A stretch of 64,000 bases of DNA from contig NZ_JADIIO010000001.1 in NCBI RefSeq assembly GCF_015594545.1, positions 2,478,725 through 2,542,724 on the forward strand, in the 5' to 3' direction. The stretch comes from Staphylococcus durrellii. GTDB taxonomy: Bacteria; Bacillota; Bacilli; Staphylococcales; Staphylococcaceae. The notes below the pieces were generated by a model, which worked only from the letters and a program-made list of their open reading frames with translations, was not told the origin of the DNA and made no database searches. Below, one piece after another: positions 53,906-64,000 of this stretch. Positions within the stretch are counted from its first letter, which is position 1; every line of letters begins with the position of its first letter. The position numbers and the translations under genes were made by a program.

Positions 53906-54775
53906 TTAATTAGTAACTGCAACCCAAATTTCACTATAAGCCGTATTTTGATTTGAATCATTAAATTTCGTAAAAGAAAACATTGGTACATTAGCTAATT
54001 TATATTCTGTTTCTGGCAACCATTCAGAATAAATTTTAGCATATGTGTCTTGTAATTTTTTAGGAAACTCACCTTCATTTTCAAAGACTATCCATTTACT
54101 TTTATCAATGTTTATAACATCAAGTTGATCACTGATAGTATTTTCAGTTGTCAATACACCCATCATATGAGTTAAATAACCTTCTTCTTTAACAAAATCT
54201 TCGTCAGCATTATATGAAACATTTACGATTTCTTTAGGCTCAATGTTTTGCAAATTATACATTTCTTTCTTTTGCTCTTCAGTAATACTATTTGCTAATT
54301 TTTCAATTTCATTATTAACACCTTCAAATTGCATAGGAACACGTTTTTCAACACCTACTATATTAATTTTTGGCAACTCTACAATTCTAGTTTTCATGTT
54401 TAAACCTCCTTTAACATTAATATTAAATGAAAGTTTTGGATATGAAATTAAAACTTGGTTTTTGTATATTTGAGATGGTAAATACCCACTCCATTCTTTA
54501 AAAGACTTTGTAAAACCATCAATTGAATATCCATATTTTATAGCTACACTCGTTACTGATTCTTTATTTAATAAATCTTTGTTAGCAAAATACAATTTTC
54601 TTTTTTTTATATACTCAGATAAACCAATACCAGTAAGAAATATAAATAAATTTCTATAATGTTGCTCGGGTAAACCAACAAAATTCGCTATATCATATAA
54701 ATTTAAATCTTTTGTTAAATTCTGATCTATATAATCTATAGAATCATTTAAATTTTTTAATATCATATCCATCAC
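53906..54775 (-). CDS. AraC family regulator with GyrI-like effector domain
   Basis: The 289-residue protein has an N-terminal AraC/XylS double helix-turn-helix (LNLYDIANFVGLPEQHYRNLF; SVTSVAIKYGYSIDGFTKSF) and a C-terminal GyrI-like small-molecule binding domain (RIVELPKINIVGVEKRVP through AYSEIWVAVTN). Such Rob/BltR-type proteins bind drugs or peptides and activate efflux or stress genes. It stands alone and its targets are not apparent. GGTGATGG precedes the ATG. Confidence 0.9.
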   Translation of the reverse strand: MMDMILKNLNDSIDYIDQNLTKDLNLYDIANFVGLPEQHYRNLFIFLTGIGLSEYIKKRKLYFANKDLLNKESVTSVAIKYGYSIDGFTKSFKEWSGYLPSQIYKNQVLISYPKLSFNINVKGGLNMKTRIVELPKINIVGVEKRVPMQFEGVNNEIEKLANSITEEQKKEMYNLQNIEPKEIVNVSYNADEDFVKEEGYLTHMMGVLTTENTISDQLDVINIDKSKWIVFENEGEFPKKLQDTYAKIYSEWLPETEYKLANVPMFSFTKFNDSNQNTAYSEIWVAVTN

Positions 54776-55132
54776 CTTTCGACTTTATATTAACTAATAA
54801 CAAAACAAATAACTCGTTAATCTATATATAAAAATTGTCGAGTCATTAAATAAGACGTATCAATCACCGCTAGACCCATTTCTTCACATTTTATACATCG
54901 TTGTTATCATACGTTTATATTTTTTCATTTATCGTTTGAGTGTATATTTATGTATGAATAACACAAGTGACGTTAACACTTATATGATACATATGTTACT
55001 CATATATTGCATTATTTTATATTAAACATAATTCATACTTAGCGGAAGTCCTTATGCTTGTGCATTTACAGATGAATATAACAATGGAGTCGTCTATCTC
55101 TCAGTTGCTAATCTTTGCTAGAACTCCTTGCT
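54776..55132. other. Non-coding stretch before the Fst relic
   Basis: AT-rich region of about 350 bases. No intact gene found. The last 100 bases, with CTCTCAGTTGCTAATC, probably belong to the decayed Fst toxin module. Confidence 0.4.
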
Positions 55133-55197
55133 TACACCAAGGTCACAGTCATCAGTGGTTGTATTATTGCGTTATTTACGCATTGGCTACGTAATCG
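55133..55197 (+). pseudogene. Decayed second copy of the Fst-family toxin
   Basis: The frame reads TKVTVISGCIIALFTHWLRNR then stop, matching residues of the toxin at 1-93 almost exactly, but the start codon and first residues are replaced and the tail is shortened by two residues. The downstream terminator hairpin of the intact copy is absent. Confidence 0.75.
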
Positions 55198-55216
55198 TTA
55201 AGATAAAGGTAAAAAT

Positions 55217-55453
55217 ATGGATTTAATCTATACTGGTAAAACGATAAAAGATAATATAGGATATATTGTTATTAATAATTTAATTGATACTTTAAATCAT
55301 TATGACACTAATCGACTTAGACAATGTTATCATGAAAACTGTATTTGCTATTTTCTTGATACATCAAAATCTGGAAAAAGAAAATGGTGCGATATGGAAA
55401 CATGTGGCAATAGGAAAAAAGCAACCAAACATTATCAAAGACATAAAATTTGA
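55217..55453 (+). pseudogene. C-terminal part of a CGNR zinc-finger regulator
   Basis: The 78-codon frame contains the complete CGNR zinc finger (CYHENCICYFLDTSKSGKRK, WCDMETCGNRKKATKHYQRH), with the four cysteines and the CGNR signature. The usual N-terminal ABATE stress-sensing domain of about 100 residues is missing; the first residues (MDLIYTGKTIKDNIGY) are unlike the family. AAAGGTAAAAAT precedes the ATG, so a short zinc-finger protein might still be made. Confidence 0.7.
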
Positions 55454-55628
55454 TGATACAATATGAATTGCGTTTGACGCACATATAATAATTCGCTTGC
55501 TAATGACAAATTATCCACTTTATTAATACAATTATTTTGTCCAATTAAGGTATATTAACAATGAACGTCATTTTAATCACTGTTGGTCAAAAAAGTTAAA
55601 CCCTATTAAACAGTCAGCCAATTAAAGG

Positions 55629-55681
55629 GAGAGCGGGACAAAAATCTTATTTTTATAAGAAGATTCTGTAGTCCCACCCCG
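55629..55681. repeat. Hairpin repeat GAGCGGGAC type
   Basis: GGGACAAAAATCTT pairs imperfectly with AAGATTCTGTAGTCCC and ends CACCCC. This is a recurrent structured intergenic element in staphylococci, adjacent to a second, longer hairpin. Confidence 0.6.
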
Positions 55682-55756
55682 GCAAAGATGACTAGAGTTG
55701 AAAGCAGCTTGATATAAGCGCATTTTCAATATAGTCATCTACTGCCCATATAAAAG

Positions 55757-55826
55757 TAGAGCCTGAAGACAATATGACGCGGTGACCCCAATTTAGGGGT
55801 TCAGTGCCATGATGTCCCAGGCTCTA
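55757..55826. ncRNA. Structured intergenic element
   Basis: TAGAGCCTG at the left and CAGGCTCTA at the right close a 70-base imperfect stem with inner GACCCC / GGGGTT pairing. Combined with the hairpin at 55629-55681 it looks like a structured RNA or mobile intergenic repeat. A shorter relative terminates chrA at 27606-27633. Transcription is not shown by the sequence. Confidence 0.45.
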
Positions 55827-55985
55827 TTTATTATATCCAATAATCAAATTGTGTCATTATAAAAGTCGCTCTATTGCTTTATCGCTTAATTAAACTGACT
55901 TTCATATGCTTGAAAAAATGTAGTTATTTGTTCTTCAAAAGGAGATTTATCGATCAGTAATAACCACCTTTAGCACATTCAACTT

Positions 55986-57047
55986 TTAAACTATTGGCAT
56001 TATTTGATGCGCATGTTGGCTACTAAATTCATGTGGCCAATTAACATTAAGTTGTTGCCATTTTTGACCACCATTTTCAGAATAAAAGACACCTTTATTA
56101 TTAGCAGCATAAAACATACCCTCATATTCAGTTAATGCTGAAACAATAGTACCTTGTTGTTCCGGTAAGCCTTCCGTTGCTTCTATCCATTGCTCATTTT
56201 TGTCTCTGTGTCGATAATAAATTGTTGATTCCGTTTCATCTGTATAACTATGTGCTGTATAAGGAGATTTTGCTGTAGCAATAACAAGTTGGTCATCTTC
56301 ATTAACAGCTAAATTATAACCATATTTAGCTGTTATACCTTCATTAATATCTTGCCATGACGCTCCATAATCTTCGCTTTCTATTACTGTACCATGGCCA
56401 CTATTTAAAAATGCATCGCCACATACACCATATAGTTTATTAGGTTTCGTTGGATGCGTACGTAAAACATGTATATCTACAGGAGCATGATTAGCACTAT
56501 TAGCCTGCCAACTCTCACCGTAATCTTCTGAATACAACATGCCACCTGCTTCTACAGTGACATAAATTTTTTCTGGCTGGTGAAGATTACTTGCTTGCCA
56601 TTTAACATGATGTGTATATGGTCTGGGCGGAAAGAACCATTTATCTTTACCTTCAATATTGGAAAAATCTGTTACTAATTCAAAACTTTCACCATGGTCA
56701 TAAGAGACGAACAATGCACTCGGCTCAGTCCCCACAAGTAACATAGACTGGCCGTCTTTTACTTTATATACTTTCACCGAAGTCACACGTGTCATGTGCA
56801 AGTCTTCTTGTTTGAAAGCATCATTATTTTTAAAACGTGTACCTATTGGTATCCATGTTTCCCCACTATCGTCACTTTTCCATAATCCACGATCAAAAGT
56901 ACCACAATAAATTATATTTGTATCGACAGGATCTTGTGTTACAGCAATAGGATTAGCTCCTTTAAATTTTGATTCTATACGATATCCGTTATTTTCCTGT
57001 GTAAATAAAAGTAGTGCATTATCATATGTTACTACGAATTGTTTCAT
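55986..57047 (-). CDS. BNR/Asp-box repeat beta-propeller protein
   Basis: The 353-residue protein has repeated Asp-box motifs of the S-x-D-x-G-x-x-W type: SDDSGETWIP, SYDHGESFEL, SEDYGESWQA, SEDYGASWQD, SENGGQKWQQ. These form a sialidase/VPS10-like beta-propeller. No signal peptide and no sialidase catalytic FRIP motif is seen, so it is a cytoplasmic propeller of unknown role, not a recognised sialidase. It stands alone next to the conserved origin-proximal block. The ATG lacks a strong ribosome-binding site. Confidence 0.75.
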   Translation of the reverse strand: MKQFVVTYDNALLLFTQENNGYRIESKFKGANPIAVTQDPVDTNIIYCGTFDRGLWKSDDSGETWIPIGTRFKNNDAFKQEDLHMTRVTSVKVYKVKDGQSMLLVGTEPSALFVSYDHGESFELVTDFSNIEGKDKWFFPPRPYTHHVKWQASNLHQPEKIYVTVEAGGMLYSEDYGESWQANSANHAPVDIHVLRTHPTKPNKLYGVCGDAFLNSGHGTVIESEDYGASWQDINEGITAKYGYNLAVNEDDQLVIATAKSPYTAHSYTDETESTIYYRHRDKNEQWIEATEGLPEQQGTIVSALTEYEGMFYAANNKGVFYSENGGQKWQQLNVNWPHEFSSQHAHQIMPIV

Positions 57048-57387
57048 ACAAATATCACTCTATTCCCATTATTTTTATAACGCTGTTAAATCTAATTTAT
57101 AGTCCAAACATATTACTATTTAATGTTGGAAGCAATGAAAGCAACTTGTTTCTTAACTATATATACCCAATTATTATTTATAATAAAAAACGCTAGACTA
57201 CTGAACATAATATTTACCAGCAATAGTACAACCAAAAGAATATACATTCTTTTCTTCGCTATTAAATCAAATCATCCCAATAAAAGTTAAGACTGTACTA
57301 GCATAACAATTCTACTCGGTAAGACTGACAGCACAATTAAACATTAATGTGAACTGACTCTTTTCCCCTACAATTCTTACTAAAAAT
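57048..57387. other. Intergenic region
   Basis: About 340 AT-rich bases holding the promoter of the BNR-repeat gene. No further gene or repeat is seen. Confidence 0.4.
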
Positions 57388-57609
57388 TTATAAATAACTA
57401 GCTGGTATTACTATAAAGTATTCAGTGAATATTACTGCTACGATTGCTATTATATTTAAAATAATCCCATGTGCTGAATCTACAACTAAAAGTTTATTTA
57501 TTTCGATCACAATTAATCTTTTAACTATAAAATAAGTAATCGCTAGATCAACTATACAAATTAAAACTAATACATTTGATGCTCCTTCGTTGTCACGTGC
57601 TACTTTATA
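57388..57609 (-). pseudogene. C-terminal fragment of a membrane protein
   Basis: A minus-strand frame of 73 codons reads VARDNEGASNVLVLICIVDL and continues through two membrane segments (ITYFIVKRLIVIEI; GIILNIIAIVAVIFTEYFIVI) to PASYL and stop. No start codon is available after the upstream TAA, so the 5' part is lost. Family not recognised. Confidence 0.45.
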
Positions 57610-57651
57610 TTAAATTTAATACCTTTATTTTTACAACATGCTTTTGTCCGT

Positions 57652-57690
57652 AAAAAAGCTCTAACTCTCCTGATCGGAAAATTAGAGCTT
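57652..57690 (-). terminator. Terminator of the noc operon
   Basis: AAGCTCTAA and TTAGAGCTT arms ten bases past the noc stop; on the minus strand a T-run follows. Confidence 0.8.
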
Positions 57691-57699
57691 ATATAAGTT

Positions 57700-58536
57700 C
57701 TATTTGTATAATTTTATTTTAATCTCATAGTAATCATCATATTCTTTACCTTTGTGTTCAACTTGAACACCTGATTTTTCAATCGTTTCTATACTTTTAC
57801 CAACTTCGTCTCGTGCCTGTGTTAAATCTTTAGAAAATTGAAATTTCTGTGCCTTAACTTTTTCAGGTCCTACCTTTTGTTTTACACGTGCTTCTGTTTG
57901 CTTAACGTTTAACTTCTGGCTAATAATTTGTTCTACCATCTCAGCTTGATCTTCTTGAGATAGGCTTAATAACGCACGCGCATGTCGTTCTGTAATTTTA
58001 TTCTCACGTAATCTCTCTATAACTTTTGGCGTAAGTTTTAATAATCGTAATTTGTTGGCGATAAAACTTTGACTCTTTCCAACACTTTTAGCCAACTCGT
58101 GTTGCGTCGTATCACCAATATCTAATAATTTCTTATACGCTTCCGCTTCTTCAATCACAGATAAATTTTCACGTTGTATATTTTCAATCAAAGCTACGAC
58201 TGCAGTCTCTTCGTCATCTAACGAACGAATAATCACATCGGCATGCGTATGTTGCAATGATTGTAACGCTCTAAAACGACGTTCACCAGCAATAATTTCA
58301 TACATATCTTCTTCAATTGGACGCACAACGATAGGTTGAAGTAAACCATGTTCAGCTATTGATTCTGCAAGTTCTTTTATTTTATTTGGCTCAAATACTT
58401 GTCTTGGTTGATAACGGTTAGGTACGATTCGTTCAATGTGTATAGACTCAACATTATTATTGTGCTCTTCTTCGATATAACCAACAATGTCATCTTTATT
58501 TTTTAAACCAAATAATTTAGAAAAAGGTTTTTTCAT
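57700..58536 (-). CDS. noc: Nucleoid occlusion protein Noc
   Basis: The 278-residue ParB-family CTPase has an N-terminal amphipathic membrane-targeting peptide (MKKPFSKLFGLK), the ParB CTP-binding region (RYQPRQVF; GERRFRALQ), and a central helix-turn-helix (TQHELAKSVGKSQSFIANKL) for Noc-binding sites. It prevents Z-ring assembly over the nucleoid. It is downstream of rsmG, the usual staphylococcal order. Confidence 0.95.
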   Translation of the reverse strand: MKKPFSKLFGLKNKDDIVGYIEEEHNNNVESIHIERIVPNRYQPRQVFEPNKIKELAESIAEHGLLQPIVVRPIEEDMYEIIAGERRFRALQSLQHTHADVIIRSLDDEETAVVALIENIQRENLSVIEEAEAYKKLLDIGDTTQHELAKSVGKSQSFIANKLRLLKLTPKVIERLRENKITERHARALLSLSQEDQAEMVEQIISQKLNVKQTEARVKQKVGPEKVKAQKFQFSKDLTQARDEVGKSIETIEKSGVQVEHKGKEYDDYYEIKIKLYK

Positions 58537-58573
58537 AATTAATGCGCTCCCTCTAAATTAGTTGTTATTGCTA

Positions 58574-59290
58574 CTATTTTGTTAATGGTGATTTATTCGG
58601 CATACCTGGTTTTCTAGGATATTTTTTAGGCGTTAAACTTCTTTTCTCAAAAATCATCATTTGCCGTTCACCAGCATCTTCTGGTAATTCGTACGAAATC
58701 ATTTGTTCTAGCTTACCACCGAAAATGCCAATACCAAATTTAGCATCATCTAATTCTTCATCACCTTTGGTCGATTTTAATGCTATAAATCGCCCACCTT
58801 TTTTAACAAGTGGTAAACATAACTCGCTTAACACTGAAAGACGTGCAACGGCTCTCGCTGTAACAATATCATAAGACTCCCTGCAGTCTCCTCTACCGAA
58901 TGTTTCAGCACGATCGTGTACAAAGCTTACCCGCTCTAATTCTAGTTCAGCTGCTAAATGATTTAAAAATTGAATACGCTTGTTTAAAGAATCAACAATT
59001 GTAACTTTCAACTCAGGGTAAACGATTTTTAATGGAATACTAGGAAAACCTGCACCAGCACCAACATCACAAACACTATAATCTTTATCCATATCAGTAT
59101 AAAAACTTGGCGCTATTGAATCATAAAAATGTTTTAAATAAACGTCATGTTCATCTGTAATACTCGTAAGATTCATTTTTTCATTCCATTCAACTAGCAG
59201 TTCGTAATACTTTTGAAATTGCTGTTGCTGTTGTTCAGATAAAATTATATCTTGTTCTGCCAGCTGGTCAGTTAACCATTGTATACTCAT
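58574..59290 (-). CDS. rsmG: 16S rRNA (guanine-N7) methyltransferase RsmG
   Basis: The 238-residue SAM-dependent enzyme methylates G527 of 16S rRNA. The SAM motif [17 protein letters not shown] and the C-terminal block with [16 protein letters not shown] and LKSTKG are conserved. It overlaps nothing but lies only one base from mnmG. Loss of this protein gives low-level streptomycin resistance; no lesion is seen. Confidence 0.96.
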   Translation of the reverse strand: MSIQWLTDQLAEQDIILSEQQQQQFQKYYELLVEWNEKMNLTSITDEHDVYLKHFYDSIAPSFYTDMDKDYSVCDVGAGAGFPSIPLKIVYPELKVTIVDSLNKRIQFLNHLAAELELERVSFVHDRAETFGRGDCRESYDIVTARAVARLSVLSELCLPLVKKGGRFIALKSTKGDEELDDAKFGIGIFGGKLEQMISYELPEDAGERQMMIFEKRSLTPKKYPRKPGMPNKSPLTK

Positions 59291-59291
59291 G

Positions 59292-61169
59292 TTAATTATC
59301 CACCTTTTGGATTTTTCCTTGTTCTAAATACACTAATAAAATAGAAATATCTGCAGGATTAACACCAGAAATACGTGATGCTTGTGCAATATTTAATGGC
59401 TTAACTTCTTTAAGTTTTTCACGTGCTTCTGACGCTAGGCTTTCTACTTTAGAATAATCGATGTTTTCAGGAATTTTCTTCTCTTCCATACGTTTTACTT
59501 TTTCAACTTGTTGTAATGATTTATTGATATAACCTTCGTATTTAGTTTGAATTTCAACTTGTTCCTCAACATCTGCTGGTAACTTATGACTTTCTTCTAA
59601 AATATCTAAAATAATATTATAAGTCATTTCAGGACGACGTAACAATTCAATAGCTAAAATACCATCTTTTAGAATTGAACCACCGTGAGATTCAATTATT
59701 TCTTGTACACGTTCATGTGGTTTAATACGGATTGACGCTAAACGATCTTGCTCGGCTTTAATAAGATCACGTTTTTCATTAAATCTTGCGTAGCGTTCTT
59801 CTGAAACCATGCCTAACTCATAACCTAAATCTGTTAAACGTAAGTCTGCATTATCATGACGTAATAGTAAACGATATTCGGCACGAGAAGTTAATAGACG
59901 ATATGGTTCATTCGTACCTTTAGTTACTAAGTCATCAATAAGTACACCGATATATGCATCGGAACGACTTAAAATCGTTTCACCTTTACCAAGTACTCTT
60001 CCAGCAGCATTAATACCCGCCATAATACCTTGTCCAGCCGCTTCTTCATAGCCTGATGTACCGTTAATTTGACCAGCAGTATATAAGTTTTTAATTTTCT
60101 TAGTTTCTAAAGTAGGCCATAGTTGTGTCGGTACGATCGCATCGTATTCAATAGCATAACCTACTCGCATCATATCAGCATGTTCTAATCCTGGAATTGT
60201 AGCTAACATTTGTCTTTGTACATGTTCAGGTAAACTTGTTGATAAACCTTGGACATACACTTCATTAGTTGAACGTCCTTCTGGTTCTAAGAATAATTGG
60301 TGACGTGGTTTATCATTGAAACGAACAAATTTATCTTCGATAGATGGGCAATATCTAGGACCAGTTCCTTTTACCATTCCTGAGTACATTGCAGAAAGAT
60401 GTAAATTGTCATCTATAACTTTATGCGTTTCTTCATTTGTATAAGTTAACCAACAAGGCAATTGGTCTAAAATATATTCAGTCGTATCAAAACTAAATGC
60501 TCTACCTACATCATCACCTGGTTGAATTTCTGTTTTATCATAATCGATAGTTTTAGCATTTACGCGTGGTGGTGTACCTGTTTTAAATCTAACAACTTCA
60601 AAGCCTAATCCTCTTAAATTATCAGCTAAAGTAACTGAAGGCAATTGATGATTAGGACCACTTGAATATTTCATGTTACCGAGAATAATTTCTCCACGTA
60701 AAAAAGTACCTGTAGTGACAATGACCGCTTCTGCAAAATATTCAGAGCCAATATTTGTACGTACGCCTTTAATCACTTCGTCTTCAATAATTAAATCATC
60801 AACCATACCTTGCATAACTTCTAGATTTTCTTCTTCTTCAATCACGCGTTTCATTTCTTGTTGATATAATACTTTATCCGCTTGTGCGCGTAACGCACGT
60901 ACTGCTGGACCCTTACCTGTATTTAGCATACGCATTTGAATGTGTGTGCGGTCTATAGCTTTTGCCATTTGTCCACCTAATGCATCAATTTCACGTACGA
61001 CAATACCTTTAGCCGGGCCTCCTACTGATGGGTTACATGGCATAAACGCAATGTTGTCTAGATTAATCGTTAGCATTAACGTTTTTGCACCACGTCTAGC
61101 TGATGCTAGACCCGCTTCAATTCCAGCATGTCCGGCTCCGATTACAATGACATCATATTTTTGAGCCAT
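59292..61169 (-). CDS. mnmG: tRNA uridine 5-carboxymethylaminomethyl modification enzyme MnmG
   Basis: The 625-residue FAD protein has the dinucleotide motif [19 protein letters not shown], the [10 protein letters not shown] and GTPPRV signatures and a C-terminal helical domain ([19 protein letters not shown]). With MnmE it installs cmnm5 at tRNA wobble uridines. GGAGGAAAT precedes the ATG. It is complete. Confidence 0.97.
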   Translation of the reverse strand: MAQKYDVIVIGAGHAGIEAGLASARRGAKTLMLTINLDNIAFMPCNPSVGGPAKGIVVREIDALGGQMAKAIDRTHIQMRMLNTGKGPAVRALRAQADKVLYQQEMKRVIEEEENLEVMQGMVDDLIIEDEVIKGVRTNIGSEYFAEAVIVTTGTFLRGEIILGNMKYSSGPNHQLPSVTLADNLRGLGFEVVRFKTGTPPRVNAKTIDYDKTEIQPGDDVGRAFSFDTTEYILDQLPCWLTYTNEETHKVIDDNLHLSAMYSGMVKGTGPRYCPSIEDKFVRFNDKPRHQLFLEPEGRSTNEVYVQGLSTSLPEHVQRQMLATIPGLEHADMMRVGYAIEYDAIVPTQLWPTLETKKIKNLYTAGQINGTSGYEEAAGQGIMAGINAAGRVLGKGETILSRSDAYIGVLIDDLVTKGTNEPYRLLTSRAEYRLLLRHDNADLRLTDLGYELGMVSEERYARFNEKRDLIKAEQDRLASIRIKPHERVQEIIESHGGSILKDGILAIELLRRPEMTYNIILDILEESHKLPADVEEQVEIQTKYEGYINKSLQQVEKVKRMEEKKIPENIDYSKVESLASEAREKLKEVKPLNIAQASRISGVNPADISILLVYLEQGKIQKVDN

Positions 61170-61185
61170 AAATTATTTCCTCCTT

Positions 61186-62568
61186 TTATTTTCCTAAACA
61201 GAACTGACTAAATAATTGATCTATAAGTTCGTCACTAGCCGATTCTCCGATAATTTCACCTAAAATTTCCCAAGTTCTTGTTAAATCAATTTGCACCATA
61301 TCCATTGGCACTCCTGACTCCGCTGCATCAATTGCATCTTGTATCGCATTGCGTGCTTGCTTTAGTAATGAAATGTGACGTGAGTTTGAAACGTAAGTCA
61401 TATCTTGATTTTGAACGTCTCCACCAAAGAATAAGTCTCTAATTTGTATTTCTAATTCATCTATACCTTCTTGCTTTAACATTGAGGTTTCTATTAGAGG
61501 TGTCTCCCCTATCATCTCATGTACTTCACCTAAATCTAAATTTTGTTCTAAATCCATTTTATTGATAATTACAATGGCATCTTCGTTTTTAATTACTTCA
61601 TATAATTGTTTATCTTCATGAGTTAAAGGTTCATTGTAATTTAAGACGAATAATATTAAATCTGCTTCACTAAGTGCTTTCCTTGAACGTTCCACACCAA
61701 TACGTTCTACGATATCCTCAGTATCTCTAATACCTGCCGTATCTACTAAACGCAATGGCACGCCACGCACATTAACATATTCTTCTAATGTGTCTCTTGT
61801 CGTTCCCGCTACTTCTGTTACGATAGCTTTATTATCTTGTATTAAATTGTTTAACATGGAAGATTTACCTACGTTCGGTTTGCCAACGATAACTGTTGAA
61901 AGACCCTCACGCATAATCTTACCTTGTGTACCTGTATCTAATAATTTGTTAATTTCGCCTTTAATTTGTTGTGCTTGTTTAAGTAAAAATTCAGTCGTTG
62001 CATCCTCAACGTCATCATATTCCGGATAATCAATATTTACTTCTACTTGTGCAAGGATTTCGAGAATGGATTGACGCTGTCGCTTAATCATATCACTTAA
62101 ACGTCCTTCAATTTGATTCATAGCGACTTTAGAAGCACGATCTGTTTTAGAACGTATAAAATCCATGACTGCTTCTGCTTGAGATAAATCTATACGACCA
62201 TTTAAAAATGCTCTTTTAGTAAATTCCCCTGGTTCAGCCATACGTGCACCGTGAGTCATAGTTAATTCTAATACACGGTTAATGGTTAATATCCCACCAT
62301 GACAATTGATTTCTATTATATTCTCTCGAGTGAAAGTTTTAGGGGCACGCAATACAGAAACCATAACTTCTTCTATAACTTCATTCGTTTCCGGATCGAT
62401 AATATGTCCATAGTTTATAGTATGAGTTTGTACTTCTGCTAACTTTTGCTTACCGCTGTAAAGTTTATCTGCAATTTCAATTGCGTGGACACCTGATAAA
62501 CGTACAATACCAATTGCACCTTCACCCATAGGTGTTGAGATACTCGCAATCGTGTCTAATTCCATCAT
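61186..62568 (-). CDS. mnmE: tRNA modification GTPase MnmE
   Basis: The 460-residue protein has an N-terminal folate-binding domain, a G domain ([37 protein letters not shown]) and the invariant C-terminal FCLGK. It partners MnmG. Two tandem ATGs occur; AAGGAGG lies eight bases before the first, so I use 62568. Relatives usually start at the second (MELDTI). Confidence 0.97.
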   Translation of the reverse strand: MMELDTIASISTPMGEGAIGIVRLSGVHAIEIADKLYSGKQKLAEVQTHTINYGHIIDPETNEVIEEVMVSVLRAPKTFTRENIIEINCHGGILTINRVLELTMTHGARMAEPGEFTKRAFLNGRIDLSQAEAVMDFIRSKTDRASKVAMNQIEGRLSDMIKRQRQSILEILAQVEVNIDYPEYDDVEDATTEFLLKQAQQIKGEINKLLDTGTQGKIMREGLSTVIVGKPNVGKSSMLNNLIQDNKAIVTEVAGTTRDTLEEYVNVRGVPLRLVDTAGIRDTEDIVERIGVERSRKALSEADLILFVLNYNEPLTHEDKQLYEVIKNEDAIVIINKMDLEQNLDLGEVHEMIGETPLIETSMLKQEGIDELEIQIRDLFFGGDVQNQDMTYVSNSRHISLLKQARNAIQDAIDAAESGVPMDMVQIDLTRTWEILGEIIGESASDELIDQLFSQFCLGK

Positions 62569-62643
62569 CCTTCTCGCCTCCTTCTCACATAATTTATTAC
62601 TGTAATATTGTAAAGACTTTCTCTTTAAAAAGCTAACAAATTG

Positions 62644-62700
62644 ACTACCAACGTTGGTGTTAGTCTGCGGTTTGTCTGAGGTAAGACACGCGTGTGTCTA
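62644..62700 (-). terminator. Hairpins between rnpA and mnmE
   Basis: Two short dyads, CCAACGTTGG and AGACACGCGTGTGTCT, lie just downstream of rnpA. They may attenuate transcription from rnpA into mnmE. No strong T-run is present. Confidence 0.4.
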
Positions 62701-62704
62701 AAAT

Positions 62705-63052
62705 CTACTTAATTCTCTTATTGAATACTTTAGCTATTTTAAGTACATGTTCTAAACTCGCTTGCATTTCTAAGGTCGTCATATTCTTAGCTGGCTGTCT
62801 AGCTATTACTATGATTTCTGCGGGAATAATATCGTTTTTATGTACTTTAAAGTTTTCTCTAATTCCTCTTTTAATTCTATTTCTAACAACTGCATTGCCA
62901 AGTTTTTTAGATACACTTATACCTAGTCTAAAGTGTTCTAATTCTTCTTTATATTTTACATATACAACAAACTGCTTATTTGCGACAGATTTTCCCTTCT
63001 TATAGATAAATTGAAAATCTTTATTCCTTTTAATACGATAAGCTTTTTCCAC
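62705..63052 (-). CDS. rnpA: Ribonuclease P protein component
   Basis: The 115-residue basic protein starts MEKAYRIKRNKDFQFIY and has the RNR motif AVVRNRIKRGIRENF. It assists the RNase P RNA in tRNA 5' maturation. It is downstream of rpmH, as in nearly all Firmicutes. GAGTG precedes the ATG. Confidence 0.96.
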   Translation of the reverse strand: MEKAYRIKRNKDFQFIYKKGKSVANKQFVVYVKYKEELEHFRLGISVSKKLGNAVVRNRIKRGIRENFKVHKNDIIPAEIIVIARQPAKNMTTLEMQASLEHVLKIAKVFNKRIK

Positions 63053-63187
63053 TCACAATCACTCGCCTGTCTTTATCTTCAATTAATCATATCGTGTCTA
63101 TAAAAACAACAATCAGTATTAGTCATTATTATCATTTATAGTCGTATAGTAACAAATTCTAAACACTGAAACAGCTATTTAAAATCA

Positions 63188-63216
63188 AAAAAAAGACCAC
63201 TGATGAGTCAGTGATC
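63188..63216 (-). terminator. Hairpin after rpmH
   Basis: On the minus strand GATCACTGACTCATCAGTGGTC is followed by six T. It lies directly after the rpmH stop and likely attenuates read-through into rnpA. Confidence 0.75.
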
Positions 63217-63354
63217 TTATGCAGATAAAACTTTACGGCCTTTACGACGACGACGTGCTAAGACTTTACGTCCGTTTTTAGTGCTCATGCGTTTTCTGAA
63301 ACCATGAACTTTACTATGTTTACGTTTATTTGGTTGATAAGTACGTTTTACCAT
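63217..63354 (-). CDS. rpmH: 50S ribosomal protein L34
   Basis: The 45-residue highly basic protein starts [20 protein letters not shown] and ends GRKVLSA, the universal L34 sequence. GGAGGTG precedes the ATG. It is the gene nearest to the origin on this side and reads away from it. Confidence 0.97.
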
Positions 63355-63659
63355 GCAAAAACACCTCCATCTTTATTCAGTTATCTAACTATTATATAGA
63401 TAAATTAAGTATACGTTTCTGCTAATTAGTCTTGATTTAACTCTACTAATTTCTAGTCATAATTCAAGCAACTACTAAAATATAACAAATTCTATTTTAT
63501 AAAGCAAGAACAATTTTAACTACATAAGTGAGCGATTTACGCCAAAATACCATATGTAGCCTTTCTTATCGATGAAAATCCGAACATTATTATTCATTTT
63601 ACATACGCATTCTATACTTTATTTCCCGAGATGTAAAAAAACAGTTTATAGAAAGTGTT

Positions 63660-63950
63660 TTAATTTATCCACTTATACACAATTAAAAATGGAAAAGCTG
63701 TGGATAATATGTTACGTTTTCACAAGTTATTAGGATAATTACTAACATATTCACAGCCATTTGACAGGTAATGCTGTTAAAAAGTATAATTATGTGGATA
63801 AGTCATCAAATATTGATAGATATAAGGTTTAATTTATTAGATTATGTACAAACCGCTGTGTATAAATCATGATATGTGAAAAGTTATCCACTGAATGTTA
63901 TTAACTTGTGGATAATTATCAACATGTTGTGATTATTTTTATCCACGCAT
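63660..63950. other. oriC: oriC region with six DnaA boxes
   Basis: DnaA boxes TTATCCAC(A/T/G) are at 63665-63673, 63699-63707 (reverse), 63793-63801 (reverse), 63884-63892, 63907-63915 (reverse) and 63939-63947. The region is AT-rich, non-coding and lies between rpmH and the window end, where staphylococci have dnaA. It forms the rpmH-dnaA intergenic origin cluster. Confidence 0.9.
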
Positions 63951-64000
63951 GTGTTTTCTGTGTATAAGTCGAAAATTTATGGAATATGGAGTTAGTTATT

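Overview
The window is staphylococcal chromosome ending at the replication origin. The right end has the conserved order noc-rsmG-mnmG-mnmE-rnpA-rpmH on the minus strand, followed by an AT-rich stretch with six DnaA boxes, so dnaA should start just beyond the window. The low G+C, the Fst-type toxin, SceD, CstA/CstB, IS431 and Tn552-family genes all indicate a coagulase-negative Staphylococcus. I cannot name the species from sequence alone.

Positions 1-2.9 kb hold an Fst-family toxin, two gene fragments joined tail to tail (one is thymidylate synthase), and an Rrf2 regulator with a damaged DsbA-like gene and an NAD(P)H-binding oxidoreductase. Positions 3.0-9.8 kb look like a complete Tn552-family transposon whose cargo is the persulfide-detoxification set tauE-cstR / cstA-cstB, next to a resolvase, the DDE transposase p480 and the ATPase p271. 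Positions 9.9-16.5 kb are a mercury-resistance island of higher G+C (merR, redoxin, CcdA-like protein, MerT-like protein, merA, merB, plus a second disulfide reductase flanked by a direct repeat).

Positions 16.6-32.1 kb are a mosaic of decayed mobile DNA around intact metabolic genes. The intact genes are oleate hydratase, butanediol dehydrogenase, a thioesterase, a LysR regulator, a DJ-1 protein, a zinc alcohol dehydrogenase, and a chromate transporter with its PadR regulator. The debris comprises resolvases, fragments of p271 and p480, an inactivated IS431, and a 0.23-kb inverted repeat flanking 12.6 kb. Tn552-type ends lie beside resolvase genes or res-like sequence at least three times.

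Positions 32.2-45.4 kb carry a MerR-SDR-LtrA-tautomerase group, a MepB protein, a putatively iron-regulated unknown gene with an SstD-like siderophore lipoprotein, a FemA/B-type aminoacyltransferase, and an acid-sugar cluster (GntP permease, DUF1537 kinase, 3-hydroxyacid dehydrogenase, GntR regulator) with a perfect 26-bp palindrome in its divergent promoter. Positions 45.8-57 kb carry sceD, then a six-gene operon (amidohydrolase, DgaE-like lyase, DgaF-like aldolase, KDG kinase, GntR regulator, GntP permease). This operon reads as a route from an N-acylated aminosugar acid to pyruvate and glyceraldehyde 3-phosphate, and is my best candidate for an uncharacterised system. An AraC/GyrI regulator, a CGNR zinc-finger remnant, a structured non-coding repeat and a BNR-repeat protein follow, before the conserved origin block.
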